A stretch of DNA of 64,000 nucleotides, taken from NCBI GenBank assembly GCA_040755055.1, contig JBFMBS010000006.1, forward strand, positions 62,001 through 126,000. The letters run 5' to 3'. The position numbers and the translations under genes were made by a program. The stretch comes from DYJK01 sp040755055. GTDB taxonomy: Bacteria; Bacteroidota; Ignavibacteria; Ignavibacteriales; Melioribacteraceae. This document shows, piece after piece, positions 55,823-63,595 of the stretch (position 1 is the stretch's first letter; each line of letters begins with the position of its first letter). Below the pieces are notes generated by a model. That model was not told the DNA's origin. It did not search any database and saw only the letters and a program-made list of their open reading frames with translations.

Positions 55823-56290
55823 ATGATGAATCAGAAAAATTTTGAAAAATTAATTCCAATTGCTCTTGATGTTCTTAATAATGACGAAGAAATCAAACGA
55901 AATCTTATAAATGAGGATAACTCAATTGATTCAACTTATTTTAGTTATATAGATTCATTTGTCCCGGCTGCAAGACTATCAGGACTTCTTTTAACTTTAC
56001 AATATTATAAAACTCATAAACCCAAAACCAGCAATACAGAAGATAATAACCCAAATCCATCAAAACATTCTCGTGAAAAGATTTATTATTTATTCTCCTT
56101 GGTACTTAAAAAAAGTGAATTATTACCTGGTTTGAGTAACGATAATGATATTTATGATTTCTATAATGCAAACCGCTCTGACTCTGTAAAGAAAATTATC
56201 ATAAGGAATCGCTTGGTTGAAACAGCCACAGCATGCAAGTACGCGATTAAATCTTTTGAGAAAAAATCTGATAAGGAGGATGAAGGATGA
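55823..56290 (+). CDS. cmr5: Type III-B small subunit Cmr5
   Basis: About 155 residues, nearly all helical (KNFEKLIPIALDVLNN, AARLSGLLLTLQYYKTH, CKYAIKSFEKKSDKE), as expected for Cmr5, which lines the target-RNA groove. It is somewhat longer than usual owing to a middle insertion. ATG 55823 or 55826 follows GAGG; the frame is open from GTG 55814. Ends with ATGA overlap onto cmr6. Confidence 0.88.
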   Translation: MMNQKNFEKLIPIALDVLNNDEEIKRNLINEDNSIDSTYFSYIDSFVPAARLSGLLLTLQYYKTHKPKTSNTEDNNPNPSKHSREKIYYLFSLVLKKSELLPGLSNDNDIYDFYNANRSDSVKKIIIRNRLVETATACKYAIKSFEKKSDKEDEG

Positions 56291-57051
56291 ACATAAGTAA
56301 TCCCTCACATTATTTTTATTTAAAAAATGGTAGTGATTTAGATGAGTATGAGAGGCAAAATGAATTTGTCTCGGCGGTTCTCTCTGAATTTTCGACTCCT
56401 TTTTTTGAATTGCCTAATGTCACTAATAAATTTAATCTTACATTTAAATACAACGGTTTATTAGTTGGTTCGGGTTATCTTCATCCCAAAATAGATGAAC
56501 AAGATTTTCAGCTTGGATTCTATTTTGATTTTACTTCCGGTCTTCCGACAATTCCAGGCACTTCGATAAAGGGAGTTTTGAAGAAATATTTCCCATTTAA
56601 AGCCGAAAGCGATAAAATACTCCGAATGAAATCATGTTATATATTTGATTCATTTAATAAGATAAATCAAATTAGAAACGATAATGTTTCCCCTTTATTC
56701 TCTCTGATAAAAAACGAGTTGTTGGATCCCAAATTGCTTGACGAAATATTCTTCAAAGATAGACAGATATTTTTTGATGCGTTTGTTGTTGGTATTCATA
56801 ACGGGAAGTTGTTTGAAGAAGATCATATTACGTCTCACAAAGCCGGAAAATTTAAAGCACCGAACCCGGTTAAATTTCTTAAAGTAGCTCCCGGTACAAG
56901 TTTCCGTTTTCAATTCAAGCTGACAAATTATTCTCAAAACGGAATTAATATTTCGGCTTCACAAAAAGAAAATTTGTTTAAGAAAATATTAAGAGATTTC
57001 GGCATCGGGGCTAAACGGAATGTTGGGTATGGACAATTTACCGCTGTTTGA
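56287..57051 (+). CDS. cmr6: Type III-B RAMP protein Cmr6
   Basis: The 254-residue RAMP protein has the characteristic TSGLPTIPGTSIKGVLKKYF segment and a C-terminal glycine-rich loop, GIGAKRNVGYGQF. Cmr6 caps the backbone at the end near Cmr1. It overlaps cmr5 by four bases and is followed by the adaptation gene after three. Confidence 0.92.
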   Translation: MNISNPSHYFYLKNGSDLDEYERQNEFVSAVLSEFSTPFFELPNVTNKFNLTFKYNGLLVGSGYLHPKIDEQDFQLGFYFDFTSGLPTIPGTSIKGVLKKYFPFKAESDKILRMKSCYIFDSFNKINQIRNDNVSPLFSLIKNELLDPKLLDEIFFKDRQIFFDAFVVGIHNGKLFEEDHITSHKAGKFKAPNPVKFLKVAPGTSFRFQFKLTNYSQNGINISASQKENLFKKILRDFGIGAKRNVGYGQFTAV

Positions 57052-57054
57052 TTA

Positions 57055-59856
57055 ATGGACCTCTCATTTTTAGATAAGCTTTTTATCCGGCAGTTTAATG
57101 TTCAAATCCGGTTTAAGGAAGAGATAACCTTCCATTTTTACCACGGACCTAAAATATACGGGCTTGTAAGCCGGGCACTTAACCAACACCCTATTGGCGA
57201 TGATGTTATTATCTACACACCGGAAAGCGGACGCATTCTTTACCAACCTTACACGCTTTATAATTTTGGAATCACTGTTTTAAATGAGAAATCTTATACA
57301 AAAGAAAATCTACTTGATGCCTTTCGTTTATTAAATCCTTCCGATTACCCCGGCGACTTAAACGGGGACTCCGTTGAACTAGTAGAAATTACGGAACTTG
57401 AAACTTCTGCTTATAAAGATTTTTCTGGCGCAGACAATAACTACACACTGGAAATAATTACGCCCTTACGTATCGAAAGACCGGACGAGGACAAAGAGGA
57501 AGGGAAAACATATTTTGACCTAAATTATTTTGACTGCCGGGAATTTTTTTACCGGCTCTTTGACCGCTTATTGAAACTTCACAAACTGAGCGTTACCGAT
57601 CATCCTTTACGTGTTTTTCCGCCTCTGCCTAAATTTGAATTAATAAACACAAATTTCTTATGGATTGATGCGCCTAAGAACGACTCTACTATCGGCGGTA
57701 TTGTTGGCAAAGTGGAATTCAATGCAGTATTGGACGAAACATGGAAAAAAGTTTTATGGCTCGGGCAGTTCACACATGCCGGCAGATATCCTTCATTTGG
57801 ACTCGGGAAATATTTAATTGCCAAGCCGGCAAGTAATATTGAAACCGTTAAACCGGTAAAAACTTTTTTTGAACTTTCACTGAACAAACAAAATTTTGAA
57901 GATGCTTTTGTTCATATTAAAAACAACAGCGATTTACCCGGCGTTGATGGAATTACTCCGGGTTCTTTTGAAGAAAATTTTAAAGAAAATATCGGTTCTT
58001 TTATTAAAGAGATCGAAACCGGTAATTATAAAAGCTCCGATCTAAAAGGAATAATTATTCCTAAAGAAAATTCTAAAATAAGGGCGCTTGCGGTACCAAC
58101 CTTTAAAGATAGAATTTTTCAAAGAGCTGTCTGCCAGGTCCTTTCTCTATCTTTTGATCATTTGCTGGAAGAAAATTCCTTTGCATATCGTAAGGGTTTC
58201 TCCCGGATAAGTGCTTCAAAAGAAATTAACACTGCGTACAAAAACGGCTACCGTTACATACTCGAATCCGATATTCAATCTTTCTTCGATAATGTTGACT
58301 GGCAAATTTTATTTTCCAAACTCGACATTCTTTTAAGGAACGACCCGGTCCTTAATATCATTAAAAGCTGGGTAGCCGAAGACGTTGTCTTTGAAGGAAC
58401 TAAAATTAAAAGAAGTAAAGGTCTGCCCCAGGGTGCCGTTGTTTCCCCGTTGCTTGCGAATCTTTACCTTGATGAATTTGACGAACTGCTGCAAGATAAC
58501 TTTAAACTTATCCGCTATGCAGATGATTTTGTTATCCTCTGCAAATCCAAAGAAGAAGCCGAAAAAGCATTGGCAGAAGTTAAAGAGGCATTAGACAGAC
58601 TTGAACTGGAAATTAAACCTTCAAAAACAAAAATCACAACTTTTAAAGAAGGGTTCCAGTATCTCGGTTATCTTTTTGTTCAATCGCTGGTGCTCGAAAA
58701 AGAAAAAGAAGATAAACTTCAAAACTATAAACAAGCCGATCTGCGCGAATCAATTCCCGATGGCAGCTGGCTTTCGTTCGTTGATTTTTCAAAAACAAAA
58801 ACTATCCCTAACAAACCGGTCTTTCAATCTGTAAAAACAGAAGAAGTTATTGAAGAAGATTACAACAAGTACCCGGTATATGTTACTGATTTCGAAACAT
58901 CGGTTCACATCGAAGGAAATACCGTAGAATTAATTGACGAAGACAGATTCGATAAAGACAACCCCAAATTCCCGGTTCATGAAATAAACTCTCTTATAAT
59001 TATAGGCGCTTCTAAAATTACAATGCCGGCGGTTTTTAAACTGAATGAAAATGGAATACCCGTCTATTTCTGCAAACCTTCGGGCGAACTTAAACTTGCC
59101 ATTCCGGTTCACAATCCTAATTACAATGTTTGGTTTCACCAGGCGCGTTTGGCAGAAGATGCGGAATTCACTCTTAAATTTGCCAAAGCCATTGTTGAAG
59201 CAAAAATAAACAACCATAAAGTTCTCTCGCGCAGAATTGAGGGGAACGAGCTTCTTATCAAAAAGTTCGATTCGCTTCTGCGTAAAACCGAAACAGCGGA
59301 AACACTCGATTCCCTACGCGGTATCGAAGGAACTTCTGCCGTAACTTTTTTTGATGTTTTCAATAATTCTTTGGAAGACGATTGGAAATTTGAAACCCGT
59401 ACAAAACATCCGCCCGAAGACCGTGTTAATGCGATGTTATCTTACGGCTACACTATTTTATATCATTACATTTCTACGGCACTCCAAACCGAAGGATTAA
59501 ATCCCAATATCGGCTGGTTCCATAGACCGAGCGAAAGATACTTTGCGCTTGCTTCAGACATCCAGGAAGAATTCCGCCATATTATCGATTCTCTTATTAT
59601 AAATATGATCCACAGAAACATGGTTAAACTTGATGATTTTGTTTTTAATGAAAAAAACAGTTACCCGTGTTTGATGACTAAGAATTTTAGAAAATTATTT
59701 ATTGAAAGAGTAGAAGAACGTTTAAAAGTGCAGTTTACACCGCCCGGTTCTGCAAAACAAATTTCTTACCGGGATTTTATTCACAAACAAGCGCAGTCGA
59801 TAAAAAAAACCGCCGCTTCTGGTAACTTAATTTATCAACCCCTAAGGATAAGATAA
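57055..59856 (+). CDS. cas6-RT-cas1: Cas6-reverse transcriptase-Cas1 fusion
   Basis: Three CRISPR enzymes in 933 residues. Cas6 (about 1-265) ends with the glycine-rich loop GRYPSFGLG (243-251) and should cut the pre-crRNA. The reverse transcriptase (about 280-570) has DIQSFFD with Asp406, GLPQGAVVSPLLANLYLDEF, and RYADDFVIL with Tyr488-Ala-Asp-Asp491, all intact. Cas1 (about 605-933) has the metal site Glu758 (RGIEGTSA), His823 (GWFHRPSERY) and Asp835 (SDIQEEFRHII). Such fusions integrate spacers and can copy RNA into the array. The stop overlaps the cas2 start (TAATG). Confidence 0.96.
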   Translation: MDLSFLDKLFIRQFNVQIRFKEEITFHFYHGPKIYGLVSRALNQHPIGDDVIIYTPESGRILYQPYTLYNFGITVLNEKSYTKENLLDAFRLLNPSDYPGDLNGDSVELVEITELETSAYKDFSGADNNYTLEIITPLRIERPDEDKEEGKTYFDLNYFDCREFFYRLFDRLLKLHKLSVTDHPLRVFPPLPKFELINTNFLWIDAPKNDSTIGGIVGKVEFNAVLDETWKKVLWLGQFTHAGRYPSFGLGKYLIAKPASNIETVKPVKTFFELSLNKQNFEDAFVHIKNNSDLPGVDGITPGSFEENFKENIGSFIKEIETGNYKSSDLKGIIIPKENSKIRALAVPTFKDRIFQRAVCQVLSLSFDHLLEENSFAYRKGFSRISASKEINTAYKNGYRYILESDIQSFFDNVDWQILFSKLDILLRNDPVLNIIKSWVAEDVVFEGTKIKRSKGLPQGAVVSPLLANLYLDEFDELLQDNFKLIRYADDFVILCKSKEEAEKALAEVKEALDRLELEIKPSKTKITTFKEGFQYLGYLFVQSLVLEKEKEDKLQNYKQADLRESIPDGSWLSFVDFSKTKTIPNKPVFQSVKTEEVIEEDYNKYPVYVTDFETSVHIEGNTVELIDEDRFDKDNPKFPVHEINSLIIIGASKITMPAVFKLNENGIPVYFCKPSGELKLAIPVHNPNYNVWFHQARLAEDAEFTLKFAKAIVEAKINNHKVLSRRIEGNELLIKKFDSLLRKTETAETLDSLRGIEGTSAVTFFDVFNNSLEDDWKFETRTKHPPEDRVNAMLSYGYTILYHYISTALQTEGLNPNIGWFHRPSERYFALASDIQEEFRHIIDSLIINMIHRNMVKLDDFVFNEKNSYPCLMTKNFRKLFIERVEERLKVQFTPPGSAKQISYRDFIHKQAQSIKKTAASGNLIYQPLRIR

Positions 59857-60130
59857 TGTACTATCTAATTTCTTATGATGTTGAAGATGATAAAATCCGT
59901 CTTAAAATAAGCAAGGTTTTAGAGGATTACGGGCACCGGGTGCAAAATCTGTTTTTGAATGCCGGCTTACGGAAAAACTTTACGGCGAACTCACAGCCAA
60001 ACTATCAAAAACTTTAAACCTGAAAGGAAACATTAGAATTTATCCCCTTTGCAAAGAATGTTACGGAAAAGCCGTTGGTATAGGCGATATTAAAAGAATA
60101 CCCGGTTCAAAAGGATATGTAATTGTTTGA
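59856..60130 (+). pseudogene. cas2: cas2, with a one-base frameshift
   Basis: The first 30 codons give MYYLISYDVEDDKIRLKIS and EDYGHRVQ, clear Cas2. After the A-run at 59944-59947 the frame shifts and stops early (53 residues). In the next frame the family continues: SVFECRLTEKLYGELTAKLS, then IRIYPLCKECYGKAV and a stop at 60128-60130. One missing A in the run would restore a 91-residue Cas2. It may be a true inactivation, a sequencing error in the homopolymer, or slippage that is corrected during expression. Cas2 normally bridges Cas1 dimers during integration. Confidence 0.85.
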
Positions 60131-60366
60131 ATCTGCGAGGTAAAAAACCGGCTCTTCAATTTTTGAAACTATATTTCTCTTTCGAACGGAATTCCGGTTT
60201 TCTGCCGGATTTTGCCTCGCAAGACGCCAGCTTATTGAAATTAAATATGTTACAAGCATTTTGCTCTTTGAAAAATTGTTTGATTCTTAACAGTCGGTTC
60301 TAAAAAGTAACTTGCCTCGCAAAGCACCCTTTATTTTACTATATTTATTATAGTTACAACAACAGA
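60131..60366 (+). promoter_or_regulatory. CRISPR leader
   Basis: An AT-rich, non-coding stretch lies between cas2 and the first repeat. The palindromic word TTGCCTCGCAA occurs at 60212-60222 and again at 60312-60322, exactly 100 bases apart; TGCGAGG near 60134 is an inverted partial copy. It should contain the array promoter and the adaptation signals. The leader side is set by the degenerate last repeat at the far end and by the repeat hairpin orientation. Confidence 0.8.
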
Positions 60367-62226
60367 GTTGTTTGGAATGTTCGTCTTAGATGAATTGTGA
60401 CTTGTGACGTGGGTGATGCTAGCTATAAGAGCCAGCACAAAAGCCGTTGTTTGGAATGTTCGTCTTAGATGAATTGTGACCGGGCAGCGCTTTTCTGTCT
60501 CCAGACAGAAAAGGAAAGGTTGTTTGGAATGTTCGTCTTAGATGAATTGTGACTGAGATTTGGTGAAAAAATTTAGTAAATTTTTAAATTTCTTGTTGTT
60601 TGGAATGTTCGTCTTAGATGAATTGTGACTTACTGTTTTATGTTGAGAGAGGGAAAAAACAATGAATAGTTGTTTGGAATGTTCGTCTTAGATGAATTGT
60701 GACATATATCCGACATCTCTTCCAAGTGCTTTTTGTGAAAGTTGTTTGGAATGTTCGTCTTAGATGAATTGTGACTTCCTAAATCTTCGTTCTCAGATGT
60801 GGTGGCAGCTTCGGGTTGTTTGGAATGTTCGTCTTAGATGAATTGTGACCCATACCGGCTTTTTCTAATGAATAATTAATTCGTGGTTGTTTGGAATGTT
60901 CGTCTTAGATGAATTGTGACTTGATTGACCCAACTTTAAAGCGGTTTGCCTTAAAGTGTTGTTTGGAATGTTCGTCTTAGATGAATTGTGACAATATTTT
61001 CAAAAGTTTTGTCTTCTTGCATAGCTGAAAGTTGTTTGGAATGTTCGTCTTAGATGAATTGTGACTTTCTGGTTGTGTTTCGGTGTTCTCACCGATTCCA
61101 TGTTGTTTGGAATGTTCGTCTTAGATGAATTGTGACCTGTTTTATTTCCTTGATGTGGTACACAAAAGTATCTGGTTGTTGTTGTTTGGAATGTTCGTCT
61201 TAGATGAATTGTGACGATATAAAAAAGTTGTAAACGACATAAAACCTCCTTGTTGTTTGGAATGTTCGTCTTAGATGAATTGTGACTTTGTTGGGTTACC
61301 ACAAATATAAGCAGTCCCTTCGTTGTTTGGAATGTTCGTCTTAGATGAATTGTGACTTGAGACAATCCATGTGTATTTTTGAAGAGAACGAGTTGTTTGG
61401 AATGTTCGTCTTAGATGAATTGTGACTGATGCCAGGCAGTTCCCAAAATTCCCGGTGTTTTAGGTTGTTTGGAATGTTCGTCTTAGATGAATTGTGACAT
61501 AGCTTAATACCTGATTAACAGATGTACCATTTACTGGTTGTTTGGAATGTTCGTCTTAGATGAATTGTGACCACCTCGGAGATTATCTACTGCTATGTCA
61601 GCTCCGACGTTGTTTGGAATGTTCGTCTTAGATGAATTGTGACCAAAATTTCTTTTTTGGTAGTTGGCATATCTAATGAGAGTTGTTTGGAATGTTCGTC
61701 TTAGATGAATTGTGACTTCAGCCGTTTTGGTTGATCGGTCTGAAATTGTACATCAAGTTGTTTGGAATGTTCGTCTTAGATGAATTGTGACAAACTCTTT
61801 GCGCAGTTTCGAACACAAGATTCTTCTTCGTTGTTTGGAATGTTCGTCTTAGATGAATTGTGACTTTTTTCTTTCACCTTTTTTGTCTTTTCTCCTTTTT
61901 TGTTGTTTGGAATGTTCGTCTTAGATGAATTGTGACCTAAAGAATCTTGCAGAGTTAAAAATGTCTCAACTGAGTGTTGTTTGGAATGTTCGTCTTAGAT
62001 GAATTGTGACAAAAATCAATATAGATATTCTAAAAATTCATACTACTGTGTTGTTTGGAATGTTCGTCTTAGATGAATTGTGACACTTGTCTCATTTTTA
62101 ATCTCCGTGTTATTAAAAAAAAATGTTGTTTGGAATGTTCGTCTTAGATGAATTGTGACTAAGAAGATTCTGGAGAAATTACCCAAAACTTAAGGTTGTT
62201 TGGAATGTTCGTCTTAGATGAATTGT
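60367..62226 (+). CRISPR. CRISPR array, 26 repeats and 25 spacers
   Basis: The 35-base repeat starts GTTGTTTGGAATG and ends GATGAATTGTGAC. It is identical in 25 copies; the 26th (62195-62226) lacks its last three bases. Spacers are 35-44 bases, mostly 36-40. The stem TTCGTC/GATGAA with loop TTA (one wobble) is followed by ATTGTGAC, which fits the 8-base 5-prime handle left by Cas6 and resembles the common ATTGAAAC, so crRNAs are read from the + strand. No two spacers are the same. Spacers 1 and 11 are 44 bases because of small duplications of repeat ends. Confidence 0.98.
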
Positions 62227-62735
62227 CCCGATACGGCTACCGCCTATCGGGATTTCGCAACTGAAGTTGCTCAATGATTAGCGCTCAAATATTTTATATT
62301 GCGTAAGGAATGCTTGCCCGCCGTAGCGAAGCGGAGGAGGGTTCGTCTGAAAAACGTGAGACGCGATCCGCAAGATGTGAGAGGTAAATTATAATATAAA
62401 TCTATTGTTAATCGTTTTGTTGATGAAAAGTTTTTTATTTATAGCGGTTTACTTTTCACGTAAGAGAATGATTGTCCTTGACAGATTGTGACTTTTGTTT
62501 AGTATATCTTTTATTAATTTAACAAGCAACTATGTTGTAAGGATGCTTGCCAACCATAGTGAAGCAAAGGGGGCATATCCGTTATAGGTGAATTTGTTTG
62601 GTCGAATCGACGTCCGTCAAACTAACGACGGGCAAGCTTCGACCTACATATGTTTAATTACTATCCGTCAGAAAAATGGAACTATGAAAGGAGAAAAAAA
62701 GTAAAACGTGATGCACTAAAAAAGGAGGTGAATAA
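62227..62735. other. Intergenic region after the array: palindromes and decayed repeats
   Basis: A hairpin CCCGATA/TATCGGG (62227-62251, with inner GGC/GCC) directly replaces the end of the last CRISPR repeat, and GCAACT-GA-AGTTGC follows at 62257-62270. Two related repeats lie further on (see next entry). CCGTC and GACGG can pair near 62610-62630. No coding frame is convincing. The ribosome site of the next gene closes the region. Confidence 0.6.
62304..62573. repeat. Two diverged copies of a ~37-bp repeat
   Basis: Copy 1 at 62304-62341 (TAAGGAATGCTTGCCCGCCG, TAGCGAAGCGGAGGAGGG) and copy 2 at 62538-62573 (TAAGGATGCTTGCCAACCAT, AGTGAAGCAAAGGGGG) are clearly related. Confidence 0.65.
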
Positions 62736-63521
62736 TTGAACAAAAATTTTACAAATCGTTATTCGCGGCGGTCATTCATAGCGTTGCTTTCCGGTTTGTT
62801 TGCTTTACCTTTGTTCAACAAATGTCAAACACTACTACCAACTGAAACCGATCTAGCAGATTCAAATTCACAAGACAAAATTCAACTTACATCGGATGTT
62901 AAGTTAGAAGGAACAGAGAAAGAAATTGCAGATACTGTTCGAAACCAATTTCAGTTCCTACGCGCACTTGCAGAGAAGCGCGGTACGGTAAAAACAATCG
63001 GTTACAGAACAAATAATAAGGTTTCAGAATTAAAGATTTCCATTCGGAAGGATAAACTTGTTAATTACCCTTATGTCCGTCTTCAAAAAACAAATGGAGA
63101 AACTGCAAATCTGTTATGGGGTATATCGGGTATATATCCTTCTATTAAACTCGCCGATAATAGCGGTAAGACATTAAAGGTAAACGGTAAAACAATGGAG
63201 TTTGCTTTAAAGAAATCCACATCAGATAAAACTCCTGGTGACTGGCTTCTGCTTGGGATAAAAATATTAGCAGCGGCGCTTTTAATTTGGCTTGGTGCAA
63301 CTATCTTTAAATATGTTCTCGCTGCAATTGCATTCATTGCTTTTAATGCGATGATACTTGCTGTAGTTATAATAGGTGTCTCAGCATTAATCACTGTTAT
63401 TAAGTGGATATTTCAAAGGGCCGGCTGGAATATTGATGTTGTTAAATCTTACTTTAATAAATCAGTAGATGAGATAATTGAATTACTTTTGAAAGTTCAG
63501 AATTATGTTTTAGCCGGATAA
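62736..63521 (+). CDS. Tat-exported membrane protein of unknown function
   Basis: The start is TTG with a very strong AAGGAGGTG. The N-terminus is a twin-arginine signal, RYSRRSFIALLSGLFALPLF, followed by NKC, a possible lipidation cysteine. Residues about 60-160 form a soluble beta-rich domain, then two membrane helices (about 168-215: ILAAALLIWLGATIFKYVLA and MILAVVIIGVSALITVI), and an amphipathic C-terminal tail. No family is recognised. It sits just outside the array and may or may not belong to the CRISPR system. Confidence 0.65.
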   Translation: MNKNFTNRYSRRSFIALLSGLFALPLFNKCQTLLPTETDLADSNSQDKIQLTSDVKLEGTEKEIADTVRNQFQFLRALAEKRGTVKTIGYRTNNKVSELKISIRKDKLVNYPYVRLQKTNGETANLLWGISGIYPSIKLADNSGKTLKVNGKTMEFALKKSTSDKTPGDWLLLGIKILAAALLIWLGATIFKYVLAAIAFIAFNAMILAVVIIGVSALITVIKWIFQRAGWNIDVVKSYFNKSVDEIIELLLKVQNYVLAG

Positions 63522-63527
63522 TAAACG

Positions 63528-63584
63528 TAGAGCAGATTTTTAATCTGCTCTTATATTTTTAAACTCAGATTAAAAATCCGAGTT
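63528..63584. terminator. Two hairpins between convergent genes, one shared with the left CRISPR flank
   Basis: GTAGAGCAGATT TTT AATCTGCTC (63528-63554) is nearly the same as 48254-48279. A second hairpin, AACTCAGATT/AATCCGAGTT, lies at 63562-63584. Together they probably stop transcription from both sides. Confidence 0.6.
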
Positions 63585-63595
63585 ACTTTTTTGAG

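Noticed and set aside
60554..60668. Spacer 4 as a sense-strand ribosome site with ATG
   Set aside because: It could equally be the end of an antisense reading frame (stop at its edge), so it was not counted for or against the antisense bias.
61000..61365. Minus-strand open frame of 121 codons in the array
   Set aside because: It is the reverse translation of CRISPR repeats (VTIHLRRTFQTT over and over), not a gene.
62484..62492. GATTGTGAC, matching the CRISPR repeat end
   Set aside because: Only eight or nine bases match with no further repeat sequence around; expected by chance in an AT-rich region.
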